Assembly (NCBI GenBank): GCA_021162505.1
Contig: JAGGYO010000135.1
Span: 1-9,864 of the forward strand
Origin: a bacterium
Lineage (GTDB): Bacteria; AUK180
Direction: 5' to 3'
Length of the DNA: 9,864 bases
Of this stretch, positions 1 to 7,547 are shown in pieces. The first letter of the stretch is position 1. Every line of letters begins with the position of its first letter. A program made the position numbers and the translations under genes. The notes under the pieces were generated by a model. It was given only the letters and a program-made list of their open reading frames with translations. It was not told the DNA's origin and searched no databases.

Positions 1-10
1 CACTACTTAT

Positions 11-2341
11 TTATATTATACAGGTTTCCATTTCTGCTATGTTTTCAGGAAGAATAAGACCACTTTTTTCATCATAACAATTATCATTTAACAACCAGTA
101 ATTGTGAAATTTTTCTGCGATTAATTCGGGGATAAATCCCCTTTTTGCAAAAGCAGAAACGGTCACAAGAGCAATTTTTCTATTTAGACTTCTTAGAGTT
201 CTTTTTCTTTCCCACTTGTTATCAATATTTAATGCTTCTTCAACCAATTTCTTTAATTCTCTGTCTTGCTTTATAACAATAAAATTGTATTGCTCTTTAT
301 ATTCACCTCTTAGTTCCTGATGAATATCTGGCATTTCTGACCATTTTGAAAATGCTTTAGTTATTTCTTTTCCTATATCTTTTTTCATTTTTAACTGCCC
401 GAAGTATTCTTTAGATAATTCATAAACATCTTCTTCTTTAACAACACTAATGTTGCTTAAGATTTTTCGTGTCTCCTGGAGTTTCACTTCATCATATATC
501 ATTTCAGAATAAGGTTTACTTTTTTCATCTATCACATAGTAAATTTCGACTTCAGATCTTGTTTTTTGATAATTTCTATTACATCTACCAGCAATTTGGA
601 TAATGCTGTCCAAAGGAGCAAAGTCTCTAATGACAAAATCCATATCTATATCAACTCCTGCCTCGACAACTTGAGTTGATACAACGACACATTTTTCCGC
701 CTCCTTTATTCTGTCAATCGAGTTTAATCTGTCTTTTGGTGTTATATCAGCTGTTAGAAAATAAACTTCTCCTTCACAATGTTTAATAATTTCACTGAAG
801 ACTCTTTTAGCAGAGGCTCGCGTGTTCATCGTTATTAATATTTTATATTTGTTATTTTCTCTCCAATCATTGATGCTGTTTATAATTTTACTGATAAAGT
901 CATCAATATTGATGGGATTAAGTGAAAAAACAATTCTATATCTGCCAAATTTTTTAAAATACTCTTTCGGCTCATGTATTAATTCCTTTGCATTTTCGAT
1001 GAAGCCCGGCTGAGTTGCAGACATTACCAAGATTCTTGTGCCAGTGTTATGAGATAAAGCACTTAATATATTATCCAGAGAGTCCCATAACCTGCAGGGT
1101 ACAGATTGAACTTCGTCAATAATGATAATGGCGTTGCACAAGTTGTGAAAACGGAGTTGATATTTAGTTGAGACATCTGCCAAAGCATAAATAAATTGAT
1201 CATAGGTTGTTATAACTATATCACTATGCCAGGTATCGCTGAAAAATTCCGCAGTGCCTTTTTCGAGTTCTGTATCAAATAGGATTTCTGACAAAGAATG
1301 GGAAGGCAATACTATAGGAAAATCAATGCCTTTTTTGTCAAATAATTCTTTATATATTCTTTGAGTTTGGTCAATAATTGAAAGAAATGGCAAGACTACT
1401 ATTATTTTAGGTAATGGCTTATCTTTCTTGTTTCTTATTTTTAATGCCCATGATACAGCAGTCAAAGTTTTTCCCATGCCTGTTGGAAGAGTTAAAGAGT
1501 ATATATCTGATTGAATATCATTTTGTATCACTTCAGTCTTAGCTTTCATTCTTAAAGAATTAAGGGAACTCGCTGGAGCTTTTGAAATATAAACATTTAT
1601 TGCTTCCTGCTTTAATTTCACTAGTTTCCTGTCAAAGTACGTGTCAATATCTTTGGAATCAATTGCTAAAAGTGCTCTATCGCCCTCTAACAATAATGAA
1701 AATAAATATTGCACCCATAATCTGAAAGAAATTGCTTTTTCTAAAGGAAGTTTGTTGATACTTTCAGCCATCTCGTCTATATAATCTTCAACAGAAAACC
1801 AGGGCTCTTTATAAAAACCTAGTTTATCTAAATCAATTCCAAATAGGTCAAACACTAATTTTTTATCAAAATCATTTCTCTGTCTTTTAATTAAATCAAC
1901 AAATTTATCCTCTGTCACTTTTCTTTCAAGGGCATCTAAAGTGAATAAGTGACTATGGTGTGAAATAACTGCCTGAATAATAGCAAATGCTTCAAGTTTG
2001 TTGAAGTTACATTTACTTAGCCAAAGAGTAGATACTAAAAATGATAAAGGTACATGTGCTTTTAACTTTTTATTGCCTTTATAATTATCAGGATCAGCAA
2101 TAAATTTTTGGAAATGGTGAGTTACTTTACCCAAATCATGGAATTTTGCAATAATCTCCATCACATTTTTTACATCAGGAAAATGCGGAAAATTATGACA
2201 GTATTCAGTATCAACGATCGATGCTGAAACCTTCATTATATTATTTATGTGTTTTCTTAATAAGGTATTTGGATGAGATTTAATCTCTTTATAGGAACAT
2301 AATAACTTTACCATTAACCTGCCATATTTCTCCTGTTTCAA
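11..2341 (-). CDS. cas3: CRISPR-associated helicase-nuclease Cas3 (type I-B, HD + DExD/H helicase)
   Basis: Effector nuclease-helicase recruited by the I-B Cascade complex to unwind and degrade target DNA. Up to 776 residues, a normal full-length I-B Cas3. The N-terminal HD nuclease shows H31, the HDLGK motif at 68-72, H96 and the pair H128-H129. The superfamily 2 helicase shows Walker A (PTGMGKT, 286-292), a DEVQ box at 409-412, SAT at 441-443, and motif VI QIAGRCNR at 582-589. All key residues look intact. The longest frame opens with a TTG at 2341 inside cas5, without a well-spaced ribosome site. The first ATG (codon 10, 2314) gives 767 residues starting MVKLLCSYKEIK, which I consider at least as likely. 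Either start overlaps the end of cas5, so the two genes are probably translationally coupled. It is the last cas gene visible; whatever follows lies beyond position 1. Confidence 0.96.
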   Translation of the reverse strand: MKQEKYGRLMVKLLCSYKEIKSHPNTLLRKHINNIMKVSASIVDTEYCHNFPHFPDVKNVMEIIAKFHDLGKVTHHFQKFIADPDNYKGNKKLKAHVPLSFLVSTLWLSKCNFNKLEAFAIIQAVISHHSHLFTLDALERKVTEDKFVDLIKRQRNDFDKKLVFDLFGIDLDKLGFYKEPWFSVEDYIDEMAESINKLPLEKAISFRLWVQYLFSLLLEGDRALLAIDSKDIDTYFDRKLVKLKQEAINVYISKAPASSLNSLRMKAKTEVIQNDIQSDIYSLTLPTGMGKTLTAVSWALKIRNKKDKPLPKIIVVLPFLSIIDQTQRIYKELFDKKGIDFPIVLPSHSLSEILFDTELEKGTAEFFSDTWHSDIVITTYDQFIYALADVSTKYQLRFHNLCNAIIIIDEVQSVPCRLWDSLDNILSALSHNTGTRILVMSATQPGFIENAKELIHEPKEYFKKFGRYRIVFSLNPINIDDFISKIINSINDWRENNKYKILITMNTRASAKRVFSEIIKHCEGEVYFLTADITPKDRLNSIDRIKEAEKCVVVSTQVVEAGVDIDMDFVIRDFAPLDSIIQIAGRCNRNYQKTRSEVEIYYVIDEKSKPYSEMIYDEVKLQETRKILSNISVVKEEDVYELSKEYFGQLKMKKDIGKEITKAFSKWSEMPDIHQELRGEYKEQYNFIVIKQDRELKKLVEEALNIDNKWERKRTLRSLNRKIALVTVSAFAKRGFIPELIAEKFHNYWLLNDNCYDEKSGLILPENIAEMETCII

Positions 2342-2996
2342 CTAGTAGTGATTTCCCTTCTCGTTCAATTAAATAATCTTTGTGTACGAAAATTCTATTG
2401 GGATTGACACTATAAGGCATTCTAATTCTTTGAACATTTATTCCTTCCTTCAACAGAAACTTCGCTTTTTTTTTATCAACCACGCTACTTATTTCATACC
2501 TGCCGTATGGTAACTTGTTGCAATCTTCTTCAGTAATATATTCAACTTGGGCTATCATTTCGCTCAAGCCTAAACAAGTACAGAAATACCATTTTCTGTT
2601 TTTTATTCTATTTGTAAATTCATGATGAAATTCATTTGGTAAAATGGCATAAACTAAGTAATCAGGTTGAATAAGCCATTCTTGATTAACCATCGTTGCC
2701 TTTTCCCATAAATTTGTCCCTTCATCTCTATTTTTAACAGTATAAGGTAAGGCAGAAGGAGGGTCTTTTCTAAATTTTGCATTATGCCAATGCTTTTTGG
2801 GAACTTTACCTCCAATGGCTATTTTAGCGTCTTTTAACTTTATTTGAGAAGTGTCTTTAGCTAATCCTAAAATAGCTCCTATAAAACCAAGTAGAGCAGT
2901 ACGCGGCGGGAAGGGGTAAGTAGGTGCGCAGTGATTTGCCTCTCCTATCAAAAAGTGTCCATATTTACCATAGTACCTAAAGATTACTGCCTTCAT
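2289..2996 (-). CDS. cas5: Cascade subunit Cas5 (type I-B, Cas5h-like)
   Basis: RAMP-fold Cascade subunit expected to cap the 5' handle of the crRNA and hold Cas8b at the foot of the complex. The 235-residue length is normal for Cas5 of the Csh (I-B) group. The N-terminal half carries the family-type stretch TYPFPPRTALLGFIGAILGL at residues 26-45, preceded by a short strand and a GEANH segment. The ATG at 2996 lies 5 nt after the cas7 stop; the ribosome site is weak (GAGG about 11 nt upstream, inside the cas7 end), which suggests translational coupling. The 3' end overlaps the start of cas3. No missing segments or frameshifts are seen. Family membership rests on the motif, size and gene order; I am confident in Cas5 and slightly less in the exact subfamily name. 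Confidence 0.93.
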   Translation of the reverse strand: MKAVIFRYYGKYGHFLIGEANHCAPTYPFPPRTALLGFIGAILGLAKDTSQIKLKDAKIAIGGKVPKKHWHNAKFRKDPPSALPYTVKNRDEGTNLWEKATMVNQEWLIQPDYLVYAILPNEFHHEFTNRIKNRKWYFCTCLGLSEMIAQVEYITEEDCNKLPYGRYEISSVVDKKKAKFLLKEGINVQRIRMPYSVNPNRIFVHKDYLIEREGKSLLVETGEIWQVNGKVIMFL

Positions 2997-3001
2997 TCTT
3001 T

Positions 3002-3964
3002 TTAAGCCTCATTTTTCTCAAGGTCGATATTCAATTTTTCCCAATTACTTAATGCAGATGTATCAGAAAGTATTAAATCAGCTGAAATTTCATATCTAAT
3101 TTTAGCTATTTTAGATTTATATTCATTTAGTCTTTGGATTAACTTTGAAATATCCAGTTTATAGTCCGCGGGCGATGACCACTCGTTTTCTTCTTTCTTA
3201 TTGGTTGAAATCGTTTTTATGTAATCTATCAAATTGCCAAATTGAAATTCACTATTTGGATTGTATTCTATGCTAATCAAAAATCTTGGAACCTGTCCTA
3301 CCTTCGTTCTTGTATTCGCTGCAGAGCGAACACCATTCCATAAAGCTATTAAAAGGTCATTATAATCATCATCCGTCAACCTCGATAACTGCGCAGAATG
3401 CTCATTTGCAACACCATTAAAGGCAATAAGGGCATAACGTAAAGCAAAATAAGTAGTAAATGTCCCCTGCGTTTTTTCCTCTTCGCTTGCAAAAGTAGTA
3501 GTCCCATGAATATCAACCTCTTCACATTTATGGAGGGCTTCTCCATGATTAAACTGTGCTGCGCCAGTTAAAGTCTTTGGAATCGGTTTTGGTGCCCATT
3601 CATCTTGTTTTTTGAAGGCCAATGAACTTCCAAAAAGCCGGGCATCAATGAACGAATCCAAAATTATGTTAACTAAATCTTCTCCATCTGCCTTTTTTTT
3701 ACCATTTTTTGCCAAATAATCTGCCACCCTGCCTGTCAAGTTTGTCGTTTTACCTTCTATATTATCTACGAGAATATGTTTGCCTTGACTTTTAAAATAA
3801 TCTCTAACAAATCTTTTAAGTCTTACATCAGTTACATAGTGAGTGCCATCGGGTAAGACCCTTGGACGGTTTTCATCTGGATCACCGTTAGGATTACCCA
3901 TCTTAATATCATAAAGAAACAAAATCTCCCGCCTCGAATTTAAATACACTTTTTCTTCACTCAT
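3002..3964 (-). CDS. cas7: Cascade backbone subunit Cas7 (type I-B, Csh2-like)
   Basis: Backbone subunit that polymerises along the crRNA spacer in the I-B Cascade. The 320-residue protein begins with a short lead, then the strand REILFLYDI and the characteristic NPNGDPDENRPR motif at residues 24-35, the hallmark of the Csh2/CT1132-type Cas7 family. It then continues with the DVRLKRFVRDYF helix. The mid-region TTFASEEEKTQGTFTTYFAL and the SAANTRTKVGQVPRFL segment are also typical. The ATG at 3964 is preceded by a very G-rich ribosome site (AAGGGGGG, 6 nt spacing) that overlaps the stop of cas8b, 13 nt upstream. cas5 follows after 5 nt. The gene looks intact and should be made in excess of its neighbours, since several copies are needed per complex. 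Confidence 0.96.
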   Translation of the reverse strand: MSEEKVYLNSRREILFLYDIKMGNPNGDPDENRPRVLPDGTHYVTDVRLKRFVRDYFKSQGKHILVDNIEGKTTNLTGRVADYLAKNGKKKADGEDLVNIILDSFIDARLFGSSLAFKKQDEWAPKPIPKTLTGAAQFNHGEALHKCEEVDIHGTTTFASEEEKTQGTFTTYFALRYALIAFNGVANEHSAQLSRLTDDDYNDLLIALWNGVRSAANTRTKVGQVPRFLISIEYNPNSEFQFGNLIDYIKTISTNKKEENEWSSPADYKLDISKLIQRLNEYKSKIAKIRYEISADLILSDTSALSNWEKLNIDLEKNEA

Positions 3965-3977
3965 TTCATTCCCCCCT

Positions 3978-4391
3978 TTAATTTTCTTTTTTCGGCAAAA
4001 CAGTGGTCGTGATTGACTGACCTAATAGCAAAAAATAATTAGTATTAATTTTATCAAGCTCAATTTTATTGCCTAATTTTACACCTACCTGTCCAATTTC
4101 CCTTACCAGTTTTCTTACATTTTCATTGGATTCTGTTTCATAAGCAAGTAATTTTTCCCTAATTTTGACATATAATTCAGGTAAATCCTTGCCCGTTAAG
4201 GTAAGTCTTTTAAGCCATGTTAAAGCATTTGCTCCCACATTTACTCCTTTTGCTCCTTGAACCTGCATAACTTTTCCATATAAAATGCCGAGTAAAAAAG
4301 CAAATGCCTTTTCTTTTGTGTCAATCCCGCTTTCTTTTCCAAAATATGGTTTCAGACTTTCCCATTCTGGTTCATAAAAATTATCTCCCAT
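3978..4391 (-). CDS. cas11: Internally translated small subunit Cas11b (C-terminal part of cas8b)
   Basis: Type I-B systems are known to make the small subunit Cas11 from an internal start within cas8b, to complete the Cascade belly. Here the ATG at codon 498 of cas8b (4391-4389) is preceded by GGGGGTG at 4398-4404, six bases upstream. That pairs with the anti-Shine-Dalgarno end over its whole length if one G-U pair is allowed. The product would be 137 residues in the same frame, starting MGDNFYEPEWESLK, helical and basic toward its C-terminus; this matches the expected size and position. An ATG six codons upstream (M492 by rough count) is a less well-spaced alternative. The signal is seen in the sequence, the mechanism is known for the family, and actual translation here is inference. 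Confidence 0.55.
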   Translation of the reverse strand: MGDNFYEPEWESLKPYFGKESGIDTKEKAFAFLLGILYGKVMQVQGAKGVNVGANALTWLKRLTLTGKDLPELYVKIREKLLAYETESNENVRKLVREIGQVGVKLGNKIELDKINTNYFLLLGQSITTTVLPKKEN

Positions 4392-5882
4392 TTTAAACAC
4401 CCCCATCGTTTTCAGATAGTATTTTAAAAATGCAAAATTTTTTATCCAACCTGCAAGTGTAAAACTTTTATCACTTTCTTTCCCCTCATATAGAGCACTA
4501 TATGGTTTCCCTGCTTCAAATAATTGCAACATATACCACTTGGCTGTTTCTATAAACTCTTTATCAAATTGAGCAGCACATAAGTTTTCGTCATGATACA
4601 AAGCTGATAATAGATTTTTCTTCATTTTAAATAGCTGTTTACTAGCATTTGTATTTTTCGCTTTTTTCCCTCTTGGTCTATAAAATATTTCTCTCAGGCA
4701 GTTCATGCCAAGGTCAAGCTCTATTTTTTTATTTTGAGGAAACAATGGATGTTGCCAATCTTCTATTTGTTCATTAAAAGTAGATATTTCATTAAGCCTT
4801 GAGGGTAAAACATCATTTATAATACCAACAACATCTTCTAAATTTTGTCCAAATTTCGCCCAAATAATAGATAAACTAGGAATATAGTTTTCTTGAGCAA
4901 TTAAATATAGGATTGATTGCTCCTTATATTTAACCCCTTTTTCTTCTCTTGTAGCGTTGATATATTTCTCAAATTTTTTATAAAATCGTGTTTTTAAAGT
5001 ACTGTCTGGTGGCATATCAGATAAAATTAAGGCCTTTGCACCACCTACTTGAGCAATGTAGTTATTCATTAAATAAAACTTATAAACATATAAAAGATCC
5101 GCACAATCTGCACACAAAGGATATGCTTTCCACGCGTTATCCGCCGAAATATTAGGGAAAGCTCCTATTCTATCTACATTAAAAATATTTATTCCTGCTC
5201 CCTTAATGGCATTAGGATAAATATTACAGTTGGGCTTACCGCACAAGGAACAAGTCCCTATCATCTCACGAGTAGACTTTGTCGTATATTTTATCAATGC
5301 AAGCTCATTGCTGAGATAATTTTGATATTCTTTAGATTCACCAGGCAGTTTTCCCTTGCTATTCTCAACTGTTAAGAATACCTTTTTCTTTTCTGGAATT
5401 GATTCTACTGCAAGTTGTAAAACAGTTTTCGCTTTTTCGCAATATTTTTGCCCTTTGTAAAACAATATATCGGAAGTAATAATCTTTAAAATATCTTGAA
5501 AATATTCAGACCAAGCTTTATTTGATTTTTTTATAGAATTAAATCGATTGATAGTGTCCTTCAGATATGACGCTTTAGGACTTATGCCTGTATTGCTGTA
5601 AGTCCTTTTTATGACCGGCCCTATAGCACCACCCTTAGATTTCTGGACAAAAGGCAACTTATGCTTTACTGTTTTATAATCAACAGTCTCCATTTCCACA
5701 ACATTATTAATTTGTTTAAGGATGTAGACCTTCTCTATTTCACTGTCTATTTCTGTTAGATAAGATAGTATAGTATCATGATAATTTTCCCTAAGTTCAT
5801 ACATAGACATAGAAGATTCTATTTTATTTAATGTTTGCATCTGCAAAAAATCTAGAGCAATTGTTTTCATTTTACTAAACAT
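3978..5882 (-). CDS. cas8b: Cascade large subunit Cas8b (Csh1/TM1802-type)
   Basis: Large subunit of the I-B Cascade, expected to recognise the PAM and recruit Cas3. 634 residues, normal for the family. A Cys4 zinc-binding site is visible as C211-x2-C214 and C257-x2-C260, embedded in the typical GTCSLCGK and PLCADCADLLY segments. The helical C-terminal part (from about residue 498) corresponds to the Cas11-like small-subunit domain. Assignment to Cas8b rests on the zinc site, the overall pattern and the position directly before cas7-cas5-cas3, because Cas8 proteins diverge fast. The ATG at 5882 has a good ribosome site (AAAGGAG, 5 nt spacing). An internal ATG at codon 5 is possible but poorly placed. 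The promoter lies in the repeat copy just upstream (5921-6023). It is the first intact gene of the cas operon. Confidence 0.93.
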   Translation of the reverse strand: MFSKMKTIALDFLQMQTLNKIESSMSMYELRENYHDTILSYLTEIDSEIEKVYILKQINNVVEMETVDYKTVKHKLPFVQKSKGGAIGPVIKRTYSNTGISPKASYLKDTINRFNSIKKSNKAWSEYFQDILKIITSDILFYKGQKYCEKAKTVLQLAVESIPEKKKVFLTVENSKGKLPGESKEYQNYLSNELALIKYTTKSTREMIGTCSLCGKPNCNIYPNAIKGAGINIFNVDRIGAFPNISADNAWKAYPLCADCADLLYVYKFYLMNNYIAQVGGAKALILSDMPPDSTLKTRFYKKFEKYINATREEKGVKYKEQSILYLIAQENYIPSLSIIWAKFGQNLEDVVGIINDVLPSRLNEISTFNEQIEDWQHPLFPQNKKIELDLGMNCLREIFYRPRGKKAKNTNASKQLFKMKKNLLSALYHDENLCAAQFDKEFIETAKWYMLQLFEAGKPYSALYEGKESDKSFTLAGWIKNFAFLKYYLKTMGVFKMGDNFYEPEWESLKPYFGKESGIDTKEKAFAFLLGILYGKVMQVQGAKGVNVGANALTWLKRLTLTGKDLPELYVKIREKLLAYETESNENVRKLVREIGQVGVKLGNKIELDKINTNYFLLLGQSITTTVLPKKEN

Positions 5883-5898
5883 AGTTTCTCCTTTATGC

Positions 5899-5934
5899 TT
5901 ATAAGTAACTTATTTCTCTTATCCCTTCAAGCAT
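5899..5934 (-). CDS. Possible 11-codon leader ORF before cas8b
   Basis: The cas8b leader contains a tiny open frame, MLEGIREISYL, that starts inside repeat R-A. The sequence GAGAGGG ends four bases before its ATG and can serve as a ribosome site. It stops 16 nt before the cas8b start. Its first five codons (MLEGI) are identical in the other repeat copy, and the following residues keep a basic-x-hydrophobic-Ser pattern. It could be a regulatory upstream ORF, or the remnant of the N-terminus of an older gene start. Expression is unproven. Confidence 0.3.
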   Translation of the reverse strand: MLEGIREISYL

Positions 5935-6023
5935 TTTTCCCTCTCATCTTACCACTCAATATATTTATATTATCTCTTCTAACCACAGTAAACAAATCCG
6001 CACAATTCGTCAATTAAAATCCT
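5921..6023 (-). repeat. Direct repeat R-A: cas8b promoter region, proximal copy
   Basis: A 103-nt segment that recurs in the same orientation at 9740-9843. My hand alignment gives 96 of 105 columns identical (about 91%), with six substitutions and two small indels. The last 30 bases (5994-6023) are identical in both copies. One edge abuts the stop codon of the cas6 remnant; the other lies 38 nt before cas8b. I see no terminal inverted repeats, so it does not look like an insertion sequence or MITE. It carries a promoter and the start of a short leader ORF. Confidence 0.93.
5964..5992 (-). promoter_or_regulatory. Predicted sigma-A type promoter for cas8b-cas7-cas5-cas3
   Basis: On the minus strand a -35 box TTTACT (5987-5992) and a -10 box TATAAA (5964-5969) are separated by 17 bp, followed by a leader of about 75 nt to the cas8b ATG. 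Both hexamers persist in the second repeat copy despite changes around them. The 30 invariant bases upstream contain AATT-N4-AATT, a weak candidate for an operator or for an AT-rich upstream element. Confidence 0.6.
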
Positions 6024-6200
6024 ACTTACCTGCCACTTCTATCATGCCAAAACCCTGCGGGTTTCTGCCGCCTAAACCCGCCTCCAGTGCAAATTTCAAA
6101 AGCTCTTTATCCCCTGAAAGCCTATATCTGCCGACCCATCCTTTTTATTAATGTCTTCCTGCCCTGTAAATTAATCTCCAATAGTTTCACCTTGCTCAAT
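6022..6200 (-). pseudogene. cas6: Truncated and frameshifted 3' remnant of cas6
   Basis: The last 40 codons (6144-6022, stop TAG at 6022-6024) read KGWVGRYRLSGDKELLKF and then GLGGRNPQGFGMIEVAGK. This is the C-terminal glycine-rich RNA-binding loop of Cas6, the endoribonuclease that cuts pre-crRNA in type I systems. Upstream, the homologous reading continues in another frame (LLEINLQGRKTLIK). Removing one A from the run of five at about 6142-6146 joins the two frames, so a +1 insertion is likely. The N-terminal RAMP domain with the catalytic histidine is missing; the sequence runs into the ATPase gene that ends at 6306. The 5' limit given is approximate. An active enzyme is not possible from this fragment. 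Confidence is high for the last 40 codons and moderate for the part beyond the shift. Confidence 0.82.
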
Positions 6201-6305
6201 TGTCTCAAGATTTTCCGTGATAATTTGTTGAGATGAGCCTTTTTGGATATACATTCTATGATAGCAGTAATGAAATAAGCTATAACACAAATAAAACATA
6301 TCTCT
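6145..6305. other. Junction between the ATPase gene and the cas6 remnant
   Basis: About 160 nt between the second ATPase stop and the clearly recognisable cas6 end. The minus strand holds an open frame continuous with the shifted cas6 reading, and an overlapping 42-codon frame (6171-6299) starting MFYLCYSLFHYC with no convincing ribosome site. I see no clear terminator, inverted repeat or second copy of any neighbouring sequence. The breakpoint that removed the front of cas6 should lie here. Confidence 0.5.
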
Positions 6306-7547
6306 TTACTCTACATCTTCGTCGAAATATCCAGTATCTTCATCAATCGAATTTTCTATAAGTTTCTCTGTCTGTATTCTTGGAACATTTCCAGTTATTA
6401 AAAGATTGTCAAGCACCTCAATTGTTGCGCGGATATATGTCCTAACAGGATCATCTATACTTAAATTGCCTAAGAATTGTTTTATTTGTTCAAAAGCGGG
6501 TAACTGCCATTCGTAAGCAATTCCATGTTGTAGGCACACCTTTTGAAGAAGTTCATCAAGACGATTAGAATCAACCGGTTTAATTTTAGGACAATGCTCG
6601 CTTTCTGCCCACTTAAAGAATTCATTCATCTTGTTTTCCTCATCATCGCCCATTCTTTCTCTTGCCAGATCTGGTATCATCATTCTATCATTATGTCTAA
6701 TAGTAGTAGAGTTCCAATAATCTTGTAAAGAAGTTGCGGCTGCGCCAATAGTATATATAGGATATTTCATATTTTTTGAGACATTAAGAAGCCAATCAAG
6801 GTTTTGATATGCTTTTAAACGACTTACACGGCCCAAACGTGCTATCAACTCTATTTCATCTATTAGAATAACCCAGCCTCGAAAACCACAGAAACGAATG
6901 ACATCAGGGAGCACCCCAAAATAAGCATCTGCATAACTTTGTGTAAATCGTGGCAATCCTCTCATTAGATCGCCTATTCCTGCCGTTCTGACTATCTTGC
7001 GTATTTCAGAGACACTCAGGCGATTGCCCATTAAGTCATTATATAAGTAATCAAAATCATCAGTCCCAGGTGCGCGTAGCATGCATTCTACGACGATCGC
7101 GGGTAATCGATGCGAATATCTATTTTCTGCCTGAATCGGTGTTTTGGACAAATCCTTTATATTTTTTCCTAATAGCTTGTTATATATTCCAGGAACCTTA
7201 GAATCAGGAATACGAATTATTGGTGCCACATGTTGATAAAACCGGAAAAGATTTTGGCAGGATACCTCTCTGCTTAAGGTAATATAGGAAACGGCGTAAT
7301 TCATATCCAGTGCAATATGTTCAAGCATAGTAAGAAGGTGTGATTTGCCTTGGCCGTACCTGCCCCACACCAATCTACCTGTAGGTATATTATTATCAGA
7401 GAAGTTTTCCAAATCCGATTTAATATTTTCTGTTAAATCCGGCCTTAAATCCGGAAGTTCGCTTGTGGTAACTCGTGTTGGTACTCCAGACCTTAAAGCC
7501 TCAATTATATTAACAGCCCTCAATTTTTCATCATTATAGGTTGACAT
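6306..7547 (-). CDS. BrxD/DUF2791-like P-loop ATPase
   Basis: A 413-residue AAA-type ATPase resembling the ATP-binding proteins of BREX-like defence loci (DUF2791/BrxD group). The opening EKLRAVNIIEALRSGVPT is typical of that family. Walker A is GRYGQGKS at residues 62-69 and Walker B is VILIDEIE at 226-233, with both acidic residues present. It is followed by the family-like RLKAYQNLDWLLN helix and a sensor-type strand (IYTIGAAATS). No transmembrane or DNA-cutting domain is seen. The ATG at 7547 lies inside the end of the preceding ATPase gene (14-nt overlap), with ribosome site AAAGGAGGCG just upstream, so the two are translationally coupled. In known loci such ATPases usually work with a helicase or methyltransferase; here the next sequence is the cas6 remnant. 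The ATPase assignment is firm, the BrxD-like family likely, the function unknown. Confidence 0.85.
   Translation of the reverse strand: MSTYNDEKLRAVNIIEALRSGVPTRVTTSELPDLRPDLTENIKSDLENFSDNNIPTGRLVWGRYGQGKSHLLTMLEHIALDMNYAVSYITLSREVSCQNLFRFYQHVAPIIRIPDSKVPGIYNKLLGKNIKDLSKTPIQAENRYSHRLPAIVVECMLRAPGTDDFDYLYNDLMGNRLSVSEIRKIVRTAGIGDLMRGLPRFTQSYADAYFGVLPDVIRFCGFRGWVILIDEIELIARLGRVSRLKAYQNLDWLLNVSKNMKYPIYTIGAAATSLQDYWNSTTIRHNDRMMIPDLARERMGDDEENKMNEFFKWAESEHCPKIKPVDSNRLDELLQKVCLQHGIAYEWQLPAFEQIKQFLGNLSIDDPVRTYIRATIEVLDNLLITGNVPRIQTEKLIENSIDEDTGYFDEDVE

Noticed and set aside
6005..6020. TTGACG on the minus strand as an alternative -35 box
   Set aside because: At 16-18 bp spacing there is no acceptable -10 hexamer; the TTTACT/TTTACA pair further downstream fits in both copies.
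5921..6023. Repeat considered as a CRISPR leader, CRISPR repeat or MITE
   Set aside because: There are only two copies 3.8 kb apart, no spacer-sized periodicity and no terminal inverted repeats; it carries promoter-like boxes and a gene start instead.
6057..6081. GC-rich inverted repeat (GCGGGTTT, 9-nt loop, AAACCCGC) resembling a terminator
   Set aside because: It lies inside the coding sequence for the cas6 glycine-rich loop and has no proper T run after it, so the symmetry is probably coincidental.
6171..6299. 42-codon minus-strand frame starting MFYLCYSLFHYC
   Set aside because: No convincing ribosome site, odd composition at the start, and it overlaps the frame of the cas6 remnant; more likely a chance frame in junction sequence.
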